From: Istiophorus platypterus
Taxonomy: Eukaryota > Chordata > Actinopteri > Istiophoriformes > Istiophoridae
DNA: 64,000 nt
Direction: 5' to 3'
NCBI GenBank assembly: GCA_016859345.1
Contig: CM029120.1
Coordinates: forward strand, 3,841,501 to 3,905,500
The notes beneath the pieces were generated by a model, which searched no databases, was not told the origin of the DNA, and was given only the letters and a program-made list of their open reading frames with translations. This document shows, piece after piece, positions 27,090 through 40,508 of the stretch (its first letter is position 1; every line of letters begins with the position of its first letter). A program made the translations under genes and the position numbers.

Positions 27090-28557
27090 GAGTCACATAG
27101 CAATTAAGCCATCCTTAGTCACCACCTTTCAACCTTTAATGGCTAAAATAATTCAACACTCCACTCTGAGATTATATAACACTTGGGGGTGACTGGATGT
27201 AATCAACAGTTACAGTGCAACATCGATCAAATAAGGAGCCAAATCAGGGAAACAAGCCCGAGTCACACTTTTAACACTTCCTCTCTCTAATCCCGAAATT
27301 CTCTTGGATTACTTTAAGCCACACGGTATATTGAGACATACAGAGGCCCATTAGAAAGAGGTGATCACTGGGGACGAGGTAATCTTATATGAATATATGA
27401 ATATCTCCTCACGGCTGCAGCCTGACAGCAATTAGAGCCGCAGCTCCCTTTCCCCCTCGGGGAGCGGATCAGCCCAGCCGTGTGCTTTTTGATTGCGAGG
27501 GCTTTGATGAACCAAATCCACTGCACACGACATGCCCCCCCCCCAAAATAGTCTCATCGCAGAGAGCTAGGGGCTGGGACTCTCTTCCTCCACCGCCTGC
27601 AGGGTTTTTACGATGGCAAAGGTGTTTGGTGTGGCAATCAAAGCCTCTACCCACCCACACCCCCCGTCCCCCTGTTTTTTTATTTTGGTTTTTTTTTTTT
27701 TGTTTTTTTTCTACAGACTCAAACATGTTCAATTGTGTTGGATTATTGATATTATGATATCCTGGCACTTTCCTGAGGCTTATTGGCTTGTTAAAGGGGC
27801 GGTGGTGGTGGGTGAGGAGGGGTTCTTGCTTTCCCATTGCCGGAGGGCGGAGTTAAGCACTGATTGATTTCCAGAGCGAGCCAACACAGTGCATCACGCG
27901 GAGCAGAGGAGGAAAGCCCATGGTAACCCAGTAACGTCCTCCCCACAGTAAACTGCGATAGCGGCGTTACGTAACGTTGGCGGTGGACTGTTTAATGAGA
28001 GTCAGCAGGGCACTTGCAGCCTGCTAGTTATGAGACAAAAGTGTGTCGAAAAAACCTCCATCCATCCCCTAGGTTCGTCCCCATATTGTTTCCTAACATA
28101 AAAAAGGGTTTTTTTTCCCCTCTTCTTTTTTTTTTTTTAACACTGGGAAAATCCAGACCTTTTGTACTTTTTTTTATCTGAGCAGTTGCCTCAGTTCCAC
28201 AGATGTGTGTATTAAAGCCTTATCAGCAGAGAACTTCCAATCCAGTTCAATGGGAGCATTTAGAGACTTGCCTCTTGACATTTTATATCACTATTAGAAA
28301 AAAAAGGGGGGGGGTCTCAGGCTTCTATTCTTCACACCCTGAGTGGTTGTAGCTTGTGATCTTTATTTCAGATTTTTTTTTTTTTTTAACCACCAGTAAC
28401 GAATGCACTGTTGGTTAAAAATGCTTTTAAATGCAAATACGGACCTTTATAATTACCACGTCACTACAGATAAGCATTAAACATAGAGCATTTTGACTTG
28501 ATGTGATGTTCTGATTTTCCAAAAGTAAATGCTGGTGTGCTGTTTGAAAGCTGATGC

Positions 28558-28715
28558 CATTGGGAGCCCTGGTGGCCTAAGGGCACCGACGATTAACTAC
28601 AACACTGCCGGTTCAAGTTGGCTTTCAACTAATGTCATTCTCTCTCCCCCCGTTGTTTCCTGTCATCTCTCCACCGTTGGCTCATTGATAAAGGCATTAA
28701 ATGCTGTCGAAAGTT
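28558..28715 (+). mobile_element. tRNA-derived SINE-like relic
   Basis: The segment begins near GAGCCCTGGTGGCCTAAG and continues with GGCACCGACGATTAACTAC. A B-box-like GCCGGTTCAAGTT follows, then a pyrimidine-rich part, and it ends in ATAAAGGCATTAAATGC. This order resembles fish tRNA-related SINEs, with an eroded head. There is no long A-tail. It is a degraded copy with no coding potential. Confidence 0.6.
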
Positions 28716-29618
28716 GTAGCTCTGCCAGTAGTAATGTTTGTAAATGCTCAGACTGGCAATTAGGTATCAGTCCTTTGGTTCCCATAGGTATGAAAGTGGT
28801 TGCCTGTTTTGGTTATTTAGGACTTAAAGGATGATTGTACTGCATAATCATACCCCTTTTTTTAAGTTATACAGACTGTACCTAGAATGGTTAAAAACTT
28901 TTCACACAAAGTTTCGTTTTGGGTTTTATCTCCTCCCACAAGCACAGGTGTACATGAAATAGGTTTCAGATTCAGATTTCAAAATAAGTGGCTCAGATGC
29001 AACAATAATACAAAATATAATTTACGAAATGAATGTAAACCTCTTGCCGGGGATTGGATCCGTGGTTTGTTATTAGGGATTATGAGAATGAAGTGAATGT
29101 GGAAATATTACGTGAAATATTGTGCCAGTATTACCTGTATATAGATACGATATGTTGTGATCATAGTAACAAGCAAACAGGCACTTTACATATTTAGCTT
29201 TTGATCATATTTAAACTTACTCCTTGTTCATGTATTGCTGTTTTAGTAAACTCTGGATATTTTTTGATGATGATAGATCATGAAGACCAAATTTGACTTG
29301 CTTTGCCTTTTCAACAACAGTAGCGCTCTAACACAACAGATTATTCTACACCGTCTTTTAGTGATATATTATAAAAAGGACAGGATTAGCTCAATAAATG
29401 CAGCAACAAAAGCTGTCACATCTTGGTTATTAATGACTGTGATCAGCTGACAAAACTGCTCAGATGTTACTTCCTCTTTCCTGCTGTGTGCAGACATTAA
29501 GAATAATCTCACACAGGTGTGAAAACTTTACTGACCTAGAACAGATTAATTGCAGAAACACAGACAGCATATAATGGTGTTTCTTTAATGAAAAACCTCA
29601 TGTTTTGTTTTTCCTCAG

Positions 29619-29662
29619 ATACCGATGACTCTGGTTGTGTGTTACTGAACACATCAAGGAGG
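29619..29662 (+). CDS. slc4a11: slc4a11 coding exon 3
   Basis: A 44-base exon between acceptor ttcctcag and donor gtgagt. Read from phase 1 it encodes DTDDSGCVLLNTSRR, about residues 51-65, and ends in phase 0. The human protein has SGCVLLHTSRK directly before the YLKLKNF segment, so identity and position are both clear. This is the last part of the variable N-terminus before the folded cytoplasmic domain. Its short length is easily missed by gene finders. An intron of 11.7 kb precedes it. Confidence 0.88.
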
Positions 29663-32600
29663 GTGAGTATTAGTATCTACTGAATTAAACAGAATGCAAT
29701 ATTACTGAAAAAGAAAAGGTGATTTTTTTTTTTTTTTTTTTTTCCCAGTCAAGGAACTTAATAACGAGTGCAGCAGCTCGTTCAGCTCATTTTGGATCTT
29801 AATTGCTCAGTAACAGAAAACTGATCCAGTGACGAGATTTTAAATTGTACCCCTGAAGTCTGATAGAGCAGCCTGTAAAAAAGAAGTTACACAAGAAATC
29901 GTAGAGCAACGAATGTTTTGATCATAGGAGCGAAAAACTAACAAGCCCTCACGACTATTATGCATGAGAACAGAGACATTGTATTTGGGTGACACAAGAA
30001 TGATCAGGTGGGGGCGGTGGTTGAAGGACTAGAGGGGATCACTTAGTGGGCAAATTAACTCGCACAAAGCTTTGTTACATCCAGGGCCGTCCTGATCAAA
30101 ATTACTTTTCCTGAGTCATTTTGATACAAAGAATCTGCAGATACAAAGTCCAAGCTCACCACTTGCATTTCCTACGCGCTGCGATGGCCCACGGCTCCAT
30201 GGGGCACAGTCAAAGTACACTAATGTTTGCAAAACCAATCCATTTCATGTAAGACATGCCTGACAACTGAATAGCTCTGCTGTCAGCATGTATGTCCTTT
30301 GCAGGCCATCGGCTGGTGTTTATTTTTTCATGCCATTCTGCTAGTGCCCGGCTCATTTCGTTGGATTTAGTGTTTTTAGCGAAGGCCGCGGCGCATTTGT
30401 GATATCTGCACAACAGCTGGCTTATCCACATTGCAGCAGGTTTTAAGCAGAGATGATGGAATGGGATGTTATAAGTCTCATCATTTAAAATATACCTGGA
30501 TCACGCTGATGTGGATCGTACACATAGGAAATCCCAGTTTCCTATATTATTGATTGCTGATACAATTTTAGGAATTTAGGATATTAAAAATGCTCCTCCT
30601 TCTGTAGAGCTGTTTGTCTCTATAAAACAACCTGTGTAATACAGTAAAGTACAGATGTGAATATAAAGATCAAACAATGAAACTAAAGAAAGGGCCTTAA
30701 TTGATCCAAAACCAAATAACCGGTGCCATAAGAATATTTGAATGTTTTTCAGTCAATCTGAATAAATTCACTTGGTAAATTCTAAGCTTAAATTTTACGA
30801 CTTAACCTTTTATTTGACACTTTTTGGCAGATTCTGTTAGTCCCTCAGATCCTTTTGTCTGCTGGTCCGGAGGTAAGAAGCTACTTATCCGTGAGTCTCG
30901 GTCCTGGCCCAGAGACCCGAGTGCCATCAGAGGAAAGGAGGAACACGCTGCATTAGCATATCAGGCTCTCAAGACATACTGTAAATCACAAAGTTAAGCG
31001 ATTCATCGTTCCAAAGTATGCTCTCAGTGACAGGACCTTAGCGCAGGTGTAACGCGTCCTCGGCCTCCGGACCCGGTCGGCGCACGTGCCCCTGCATATT
31101 TAGATAATCTGCATTTTTATCTCAGGCTTTTTTTGGCTTGGAGCGGACAAGAGGGAATCGCAAGTAGTGAAGCGGGCTGGTAATGAAGGCGTGCAGACAT
31201 CCTTTCGGAGTCTGCCTAAAAGAGAAAGGGTAATTCTTTGGGAATATTCCTTGGATGATATAAGACCATTTTTCTGGTATGTCTAATGTGTGGATCAAAA
31301 TTTATATGAGTCTCGAGACTCAAAAAAAAAACTTCAAACTTAAATGGATGCGCTGTTCTTCTCTCTGGACAATTGCACTATTAATTACAACTTCTATCTT
31401 ATATCTCTGCTCACCGGCATATAAATTCTGTAAAGGTCTGCTCATTGATACGATCAATACAGTGAAACAGTTTATCAATAGGACTAATACTCGTGTGTCA
31501 TGTGGTACTATGGTAATTGCCTGCATATCTTTTTAAATCAAACTCCGACATCCCTGGGTGTATTTCACAGTGGGAGCATGTAAAGGCTGAACAACACAAG
31601 TGAGCATGAAATCCAGGCTGAAATTGGAGTGTGTGTTTGACTAGTGCACGGCTGGAATATAAATCATCTCCAATATGTTAGTATAGTTGAAGGAAATTGC
31701 TTAAATTTAATAAACACCCCCCCCCAAGAAAACCCCAAAAAACTAAAAACATGAAAACAAATTTAACAAAAAGTTCGACTTTGATGCCATCAACCATTTT
31801 GCAGGGTACGATCTTTAAAATTAGGAGTAATATTAACAGATCCCTGTGTGCACAACAACAACAACAACAACAACAAAAGCCATCTCTAGCACTGGGGATG
31901 AATGGATGTTTCCCTGCCTCCACAGTTCAAGGGGTTTAATGTGGCACCCAGAGGGCGATGGTTTAAAGTGGTGACCAAGGCTGTCAAGAGTTTGACTCCC
32001 TCAGTACCTAAGCCTGTCAGAGATTTCAGCTTGTTGTGCCCTTTCCCTGCCAACAGCTCGCCTGGTTCTTTTCACTAATCTCCCCCGTTCTTTATTACAG
32101 TCCTGTTTGTTTGCTCTCTCCTTCTGTTTTTCTTTTATCAATTTCACATGCTCACACGCAGACTTTCCCTGCCAAGAATGCTGTTATGGATCTGTTTGTT
32201 TGCAGTAGTCTATAATTAGAAATAATTTTGAAAGGGTTCCTGCAACAGCTACATACTTCTCTATTTTCCTTATTAACAACTCAAAAAATCTGAATCTAGA
32301 ATTAAAAATTGTCCCAGAGCTCCATCCATCACATATGGACCACAAGACCACGCAATCTGCGCAATGTTTATGACTAGAAATAAATCTACAGTAACGCCAA
32401 ATTGGTTCAGTTTTGTTCTTAACCATTTAATGACTTGAAGTGAGGTAAAAAAGACCTTAGCAAATAAGCCTTGAACAATTCATTCAAACAAAAACCAAAT
32501 CAGGGTTATTTATAGAGGTCTACGCACATATAGCTCCAAAGATTCCAGACACGGACCCTCTGCTCGGTGCTTGTTTAGTGTTGAAAAGAACAGCAGGGAG

Positions 32601-33456
32601 TCCACTCATGTTCAGAATTTCTTTTAATCACACTATCAATTAAACTGAGGACTGGCAGGTGTCTAGGCTCTTAATCGAGCTGTGTTCATCCCTCTGTCTT
32701 TCAGGGGATTTCTGAGACACCAGTGGTTCTGATTTTGATGAACTCTTGTGGGGTGAAGCATGTTCTCTGTGTTCTGCCCTTTGAAAAAAAAAAAACCCCA
32801 CTGTTTGATCCGTGGGGGTGTTGTGGAAGGATACTTTGAGGTCAGAGTATCCTTCCACACACTTGCAATGTGGACCCAGTCTGTGATCAGTTGGCCCAGA
32901 AGTTTGGTGATATAAATGGTTCCTCTGTACCCACCGATCTTAAGATTCAGTTCCATCGGACCTCCTTTACATGAATATTTTTAACGCATTGCGTATTTTG
33001 GTAGCCTGGTGCCAGACCCTTGAATATTCACCCACATTTCCAATTTGTTCAGTTCATATCATTGCTTGTTGATAGCTGTTTCCAGTACGTGAGTGAAGAC
33101 TTAACCAAGAAGACTTTGACTTCATACAGTTTGATTGTCTGTATGATTAGCAGAAATCAGTTAGCTTAGCAGGCAGAATTTGTCTATTGCAGATATCCTA
33201 TAATTAGCTCATCCTGTTGGGGATAGAAAAATGTTTTAGCTTAAAAATATATCTGAGATGCGTCTTAATATTCCAAATCCTGGCAATAATCATAACCAAA
33301 GAAAATTAGTATTATGTCTTGGGTCCAGTTCTAATGAAACTAGGTTAGATACATTTTGACAGTGTGTTTCATTCTTTAAAATTACACTGATAATAAGCAC
33401 TGACATCTCAAGTAAATCTAGTTATGATTTTTCAAATGGTTCAATCTTCTCCGCAG
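29663..33456 (+). other. slc4a11: slc4a11 intron between coding exons 3 and 4
   Basis: Begins gtgagt and ends ccgcag; phase 0. It contains an exon-like 42-base segment at 30831-30872, treated under findings. The rest is AT-rich with short homopolymers, and a CAA-type triplet run lies at about 31854-31876. No other feature is supported. Confidence 0.7.
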
Positions 33457-33685
33457 TATGTGAAGCTGATGAACTTTGAGGAGGAGGTCCGGGCGCACCG
33501 GGACCTGGATGGCTTCTTGGCGAGGGCCAGCATCCTGCTGGACGAGACGGCCGCCTCCCTGGACGACGTCTTGAAGAGAATGTTGCACCACGTGGGCCAG
33601 GACAGCCACGCGTCCGAGCCCAGCTGCAACTTCGAGGAGGTGATGAGCATGCTTTTCACAGACGCGGGCGCTCAGGAGGTCAACG
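33457..33685 (+). CDS. slc4a11: slc4a11 coding exon 4, start of cytoplasmic band 3 domain
   Basis: A 229-base exon between acceptor ctccgcag and donor gtaagc; phase 0 in, phase 1 out. It encodes residues about 66-141, starting YVKLMNFEEEVRAHRDLDG and ending LFTDAGAQEVN. These match the human FKEEIRAHRDLDGFLAQAS and AMLFTDAGAP segments closely. This is the first part of the N-terminal cytoplasmic domain, which in SLC4 proteins has a band-3-type fold and drives dimerisation. Codon third positions are strongly G/C, unlike the AT-rich introns on both sides, which supports real coding constraint. No stop or frameshift is seen. Confidence 0.97.
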
Positions 33686-34465
33686 GTAAGCAGGGGCCCT
33701 CATCAACTGGGCCTTTTTATGAACCGGCATGTAGACAAATGTGTGAAAATACACACAAATACACACACAAAACTTAATATGGCAGAGAGCTCGTACCGTC
33801 TGCGCCTGCTCACAATCAGACCGAGACCCCATAACATCTGACATTTGACCTGAAAACGTCGGACGTCTGCACACGTCAACATCTACCTGAAAAAACATCC
33901 TCCTCGTGCTCAGGAGCAGAACTGTCATATTCACTTGAGGATGGTTGAAAAAGCTTTTAAGACCCAAAGGGAAGTCTGTGATGTTCCAACCTACGCTGTT
34001 AATTTTTTCTCCCTGTGCGGCTTTTTTATTTTTTATTTTTCATTTTTTTGGAGTGGACAGAAATTTGAGCTGAAACACTTACATGTGCAGTCATCAAACA
34101 TTTCCCAGGAAAACCGTCAAGGGGTTGTTCTACGCATTGATGCACAAATATAAGGCACAAAGACACATATTCAAATAAAAAAAAATCCATGGAGGAAAAA
34201 AACACAACTGATAATCAAAACCTGCTTTCCATTCATGGCTGAGCTGTAGCTCTATATTTTTCACATAACTGAAAATGCTTCGGTTTATTCTGTTCACTGT
34301 TGCAATCAGGTGCCATTTAAAGTCGATTTTCACCTCTCTTGTTTACAAAAATGTTAAATCGGTTACAAATTTGTATTTGATATTTTTCGGAGAAACGAAG
34401 GGTTTTTGTTTCAAAATGCAAAATTAATCAATCTTAGAAGGCTGCCAAAAACTGAAATATTATTA

Positions 34466-34728
34466 ATTACCTCCACTAAGGAGGTTATTTTTCCTTTTTT
34501 TTTTTTTTTTTTAGTTCGTTTATTTGACAGCAGGATTACGCAAAAACTACCGACCCAATTTGCACCAATTCCCTTGGCCTGGGAAGACCCATTAAATTTC
34601 GGTGCTGATCCGGATAAAGGGGGTAGATCCAGGAATTTTTTTTTATTTATTTTTTTTTATCACTCTACTCAGCATTGCGAGATGGGGGCATTTTATTTGC
34701 CTCAGCGGGGGTATGTGCTTTACTGAGC
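34466..34728 (+). repeat. teleost interspersed repeat (ATTACCTCCACTAAGGAGG type)
   Basis: It starts ATTACCTCCACTAAGGAGGT and runs into a T-run. GGATTACGCAAAAACTACCG, GACCCATTAAATTTCGGTGC and GATCCGGATAAAGGGGGTAG follow, then AGCATTGCGAGATGG. It ends near GGTATGTGCTTTACTGAGCG. The order is that of a widespread fish non-coding repeat, here with a shortened centre. Confidence 0.7.
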
Positions 34729-36430
34729 GGCCAGCCTAGTTATTATCGAAAACAGTTTTTGCTTGCACACACATGACTTACGCACACATTAATCTTCCTA
34801 TTTGGACCTGATCCCTGTCACATTAGTTCAGTCCCCTCAGCACAGGTCCCTTTTTGGCTGAGTAGCAAAGCCTCTCGACTGAGGCGAATCTCCTCAGCTC
34901 ATTAGAGCAGGAGAAATCCACCCTCTTACATAACAGTATGTATCCATAGTCGAAAGCCTCCCTCTCTGCCGCAAGCTGTACGGAACAGTGCATTTACAAA
35001 AGTAGCTGTTTGGAAAATCAAACTTTGCTTTCCCTCTAGTTAATGTCACAAAGAATTGGAGGTTTTTTGTTTTGTTTTTTTACTACACAAATATATAAAA
35101 TGTTAACTTGAAGGTTTAAGGGTGCTCTGTAGATGCAGGGAAGAGCAGAAGGGTTTTTTTTCTTACCACTAAAAGAGCATGTGTAGATGATGTTCGTGTA
35201 ATGGCCGATGTATACATACAGTAGGTGTCCAGTTTTTTTTTTTTGTTGTTGTTTTTTCTTTTTCTTTTTTGCTTTCTGTCCACGTTTGTTAACGGTTAGT
35301 CAGGGGATAGGTGGCGGGAGAGCTCACCCCCGCACAGCCGCCGCCACCAGTGGATCGGCGAGGTGATAATTGACTTCTGTCATCGATCACTCACGTAGCT
35401 TTTCAAATGGCTCTTTGAGACTCTCGAGCTGCGCTGGCTGCTGCTACTTGACTGTGTGTTTCTCCCAGATTACACCACGAAGAGGTGGCTGCCATCTTAA
35501 CAAAAAGGCTTTCAATGCAGGTCTGAGCTGTTTTTGAAAATAAATTTGAGTGCTCAGAGGTTTCACTGAATTTTGAAGTTGCAAAAAGCAATATAGTAGT
35601 ATAAAGGAAACGTCTTTATATCAGTGATGCTTTATTATATAAAATAATCAAAAGCCGTAGTTTGATAGTTATAGTTGGTTCACAACAAATATCCGCACCT
35701 GTCATCAAGGGGAACACCAGCGCAACAATTGCTTTGGTTATAAATCACACAAACTGAGATGTCTAAATTATTAGCACATACTTGGACATACTTGGACATA
35801 TCCTTGGACCAATAAGATAAAATCATGATTTTACAAAAAGTTTTTATTATTATTTATTTATTTGTATGTGCTTTACAACAAAGAGAAGTATTTTAAATCA
35901 TGTAAAACTTGAGCTATCACTCTTGGGAAATTAATTAGTTGCAGAAGGAACGGGATAATAGTGCACAGGAATCGGATGATAATTAGTTGTACTCAGGATG
36001 AATGATGTAACAATCGTACAATTATGCAACAAGTAAAGACTGCTGAGATTTACAGTTTGAAACATGCAAATGAGCCGCGTCGCCATACAGCGGCTATTAA
36101 ATTATATTCACAGAGGGATGTAACACCTAGAAATATTTACAGAGTGAGCAGAAAAGACACTAATGCATATGAAGAATTTACTTTAGATGTTCACGTATCA
36201 AAAACGGTCTGTTTTCAAAAGCAGTCTGTTGACTTGGGTTAACAATGACTTGTTAATTTAGATTTGGAATCTGTAATTATTTAATGGGAATATGCTACAC
36301 TTCAAAAGGTGGCTCTCTTATTTTGAAATCCCTCTCTTCAGAATCCATACGTCGCTGGTAGTTTCCCTCAATCAAAATCATTAACATTCACACATGTGGA
36401 AACACTCATGTGGTTGGGGGGGGGTATACA

Positions 36431-36465
36431 AATGTGTGTATGTATATGTGTGTATGTACGTATGC

Positions 36466-36532
<67 letters not shown>

Positions 36533-36587
36533 TACATATGTATATACATATGTATGTATATATGTATATATATATGTATGTATATAT
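36431..36587. repeat. compound TATG / TA microsatellite
   Basis: GTGTATGTA-type units, then a pure TA tract, then mixed TATG and TA units, over about 155 bases. Several open frames on both strands with Tyr-Ile-Tyr repeats are artefacts of this tract. Confidence 0.95.
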
Positions 36588-39500
36588 CTGGGGGGAGAAA
36601 CAAAAGCTCTTCCTGGGGGGAAACGCATTCCTACTGCAGGTAAGTGTGTTATCGATTGGACACATCTTCAGGTATTAATTTCTGCGATATCTATGTTCCA
36701 TTCTGCCACAGCAGGGTGATACGGCGGGCGAACGGACCGGCTCATTTGGAGCGTAATACTGTACAGCTGCGAGATAAAGAGAACGGGGCGAGATTATAAC
36801 AGGCACAGAAAAGAACAGAGAATTACAGAAATGGGAAAAAAAAAAGATGAAAGCCCATAGAGATAATTAGTTCCTGCTACGACTTTGTGCAGAGGAGTCG
36901 ATTTTTCGGAGGCCAACTTGTGCTGTTTTTGTCTTGGGATTCGGTGATGGGAGCGCAGTGCATACACATTGTGCCGAGGAATAATTAAAAGCATTGCTGA
37001 TGATGAAACGCATTGATAATAATATTACTTCAGTCACACTAAACCTGCTTCTACTAAGTAAAAAAAACAAAAAAAAGCATCATCCTCCAACATACTTAGA
37101 TTATTCAAACCTATAAGTTTAAATATAGGAGGATGAAGATGATGTGCTTATGAAGTGTTTAACGGCTGAATGTCTAATTTTCAATATTATGAGTAATGAT
37201 GTACTGTATGATTTTACCCCAACGACCCCCCCCCCCGCAATGCCATTTGCAGCTACAGTGCTGCGTTCGCTCCTTATCATGTGCCCTATCTGCAACAACT
37301 GTACCATAATCTCTTCCTGAATCACTGTCACCTTTGATCGATCTCACCGGGCTCTCCGTTTCGCCCACATTTGCATAACTCTCCCGTGTTTATCTATTCA
37401 TTTTTAATTTGCCAACTCAAATTAAGCTCTAAAATGGTTATGTGTTTATAATTTCAAAGCTGCATGGGTAAGACTTATTTCTCATAACATACAAGGTGTT
37501 TGCATCCATTCAAAAGATGTGTAATTGCAAAAAAAACAGGTCAACATTTCTACAGTCTGTGTTTTCTTTTACCCTAATGTCCTTGAAATCTCACACAACC
37601 CGTTGAATGATTTCAAAAAGACATGAGCATCTGTTAAACTATTAGATTATTATTTATCTATTGATAAATAGAACACACTTTATGCGGATTCAAGTTTTCC
37701 CCTCCTGACAAACAGGTGCCGTAAACATTCCAGAAATAATTAACTCCATTCAACTGGAAAGGCACTGTATATTTTTCAATCAATCGACTTTGCCTCTCCA
37801 TTATAATAACATATCTTTTCCCGGCTTGCGGCGCAACTTTTCGCCAGGGGAAAGTCTCTCTGCTGTGTTCTGCGCCGACGGTCAGAATACTAAACCGAAA
37901 CCATTCATTCGAGCCCTTTACTGCACGAGAAACAGGCCGGCCGCACATGTCATTTCTCCCATCTTTATCTCTTCACTGACGTCGGTGGGTCTCGCTGGAC
38001 ACGTAACGCTGCTATCATTGATAAAATCCAATCTCTGGTAATGGCCTGTAGACGGTAATCACGATACGATCTCTTCGCACCCAACAAAGACGAGACATTG
38101 AGGGATTTTTCCACTGGAAAATGATATTTAATATGCATGAGGTAAAGGAGGGCAGGAAATGAAGCTTCTGTTCAGCAGAGATATTTATGTGCGTGCCTGT
38201 TAACCAGAAACTGTGTCTATATATAAGTGTGTATGTGTGTTGGCACAGTGTGTATTTCTGTACATATGTTTGTTTCAAACCTAAGAAACTGCCCGCTTGT
38301 TGATGAGAAAAGCTGACTGAACTGACTCTCTGGTCTCTCGTCCCGGTTCTTCTCCCTCCCTCTCCACATGCAGACAAGTCTCAAAGTTTCGTTTTCTTTG
38401 ATGATGGTAAGCTGTGCTAATTGGGTGAAAATGTCAGCATCAGGCGGCGTGAGGCTGCAATCAGTGTTTTTTTTTTGTTGTTTTTTTTTGCTTCCGTACC
38501 AATCACCATCAGTATGCCGTCTGTGTTCCCCTCCACGCTCGAGGACTGGGTCGATGCATTGAGTCATCAAATGATTACGGATGCCAAGCAATCCCTCCCG
38601 TGTCACAGATATCGATGCCTCTTCAGCTGCCCCTCGAATCAACGCCCTCTCCGTCCGGCGGGCTCGTCGTCCCGTAATATTATCAGCTCTCCTTGTAAAG
38701 CAGAAAAAAAGGAAAAGGAGAAAAAAAACAGCTGGTTTTGTGTGAATATTTGAGTTGAAAGTAACAAAATGAATAAATCCAGTTGACTGAGATTGAGGGG
38801 ATAAAATTCAAATAATTGAATGGGCGTTTTTGCCTTCAAAGTTAATTCCTTGGGAGACAGAAATTATATCCCTTGATATATTTCCAAGCTCTTATATTAA
38901 GGTGATTCGTTTTTTGAAATACAGACTGTCATATATAAAGTACTTGACTTTGATACTATATCCATGTTGGGCAAGAGTTATTTATATTTCTTTTTTTAAA
39001 TTTAATAAGATTAGAATCGAAAACCTCTCTAGATAACAAGGTTTCACCGTTGACCCAGTCCTAGTGGCCCCTTTCATCAGCATGTGATGCCGTTGCATCT
39101 GTGTTCTGCATGGTGATTGGCTGTGACGGATACCTTACCATACAGTTAAGTGTTTCATCTGCCACTGCTATACAGAGCCCCCCCAGCCCCACCCGTGTGT
39201 GTTTTAATCACCTCCTGCAAAGTGCCCTCCACAGTTACCTTTGAAGGTAACCAATCATTTCCCTTTGTGTGCGTGCGTGTGTGTGTGTTTATGACTGTGT
39301 GTATTCACTGGTGGGTTCTACAAATGGCTGAGACCACGGTTAATCTTTTAGGTGGCATAAGACCAGGTTTTATTGAGGTCACCTCTGAGTATAATGTAAG
39401 GAGTCTCCTTGCTAAAAAAGGCCCGCGACCCCTTACACCCCGACAGAAAAACCACGAATATCTGTTACTGTACCTGCACAATTCTGTCGGTTTTCTGCTG

Positions 39501-40374
39501 TTTGGCCGACACACCAACCAGAAAAAAACTAACATCACAGTTGTCTTTTGGTTTTTTTTTTTTGGACTGGTTTAGCATATTTATTGATTCTTCTCTTCCT
39601 ATTTGTGACAGACTGAATTATCCTCATGTGATTTGCAGGAATTGCTATCTGTTTTTTTTCACCCCCCCAAACTGTGTGGATAACGCAGTTAAAGAATTCA
39701 TCAAGAATCCCGAAAGATCAAAGGGGGCAATCCAGCCATCCAGCCGTCTTGCCTTCCTCATATTTTTTCATCACTTTCCATTGAAGTTTGTCACATTTGA
39801 TATGCTGCGTGTGAGCATCTGTGTTTTTTGGGTTTTTTTTTCCTCTTTTCTGTGTGGAAACAGCCGTGTTTGCATAGCAAAAGCTGACGAAACCGCGCAG
39901 AAATCTTCACGTGGCTGACAAAGTATCAAACACGCACGTCTTAATTAGTCTCCCACTTGATCACACACTGATCACACCAGCGACCGCTCTCAAGCACTTG
40001 GCCTCCTTTTGGCGATAAAGTCAGGTTTGTTCACCTTAGCTGGTGATGTAACACACTGAACAGGATATTCTATTATCCCCCACATGATCATGACCGTTTA
40101 TAGTGAATAACAAGGTTAGCACATGCAAAAAGGGGGGGGGGGGGGTTGAGGTGATGGAGGGAAATGGATTCGCATAAGTGTGCGAGCAAGCTAAAGGTAT
40201 AGTCACACCAGATTTTGCTTCCTGTTCGTCTCTATGAAGAATGAGGCTTTGTAAAATACAGTCTGATGGAACTTTGTAAATTTGTAAGGCTCCCCAGCGT
40301 TCTGTCAATAGAAAGGGTGGGATTGACCTCTCGTTTCGGTTTTAATATTTTATTTAGATATCTGCATGGTGAAA

Positions 40375-40508
40375 TACACTCAGTCGCCAGTTTAGTAGGA
40401 ACACCTAGCTAATGCCATAAATGCTTATGTAATAAATCCTCCACTCATGAAGGTTATAATGTCCAGTTATTGTTCAAACTGTTCCTAATAAACTGGCAAC
40501 TGGGTGTA
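40375..40508. mobile_element. small mariner-type MITE with TA flanks
   Basis: A 134-base element flanked by TA. The left end ACTCAGTCGCCAGTTTAGTA and the right end, reverse complemented, ACCCAGTTGCCAGTTTATTA pair over about 28 bases with few mismatches, continuing into GGAACA on both sides. Terminal inverted repeats plus TA flanks fit a non-autonomous Tc1/mariner element. The interior is AT-rich and non-coding. I recognise similar copies as common in fish genomes. Confidence 0.8.

Larger units (their letters stand above)
17903..29618 (+). other. slc4a11: slc4a11 intron between coding exons 2 and 3 (11.7 kb)
   Basis: The longest intron in the window, gtcagt to ctcag. It holds a pentanucleotide repeat at 18685-18730, a perfect hairpin at 22032-22075, a teleost interspersed repeat at 23865-24320, a small telomere-like palindrome at 26164-26191, an AC microsatellite at 27021-27083 and a SINE-like element at 28558-28715. 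The phase is symmetrical (1-1), so an extra or alternative exon could sit here without breaking the frame. I did not find one. Confidence 0.7.

Noticed and set aside
32663..32956. Minus-strand frame with MELNLKIGGYRG, considered as a processed pseudogene
   Set aside because: I could not match it to any family, and it ends in a poly-Phe translation of an A-run.
36368..36719. Several overlapping open frames of 65-107 codons on both strands
   Set aside because: All are Tyr/Ile translations of the TA/TATG microsatellite.
39150..39918. Overlapping frames of 141 and 169 codons
   Set aside because: AT- and T-run-rich intron sequence with no conserved motif. Length alone is not support.
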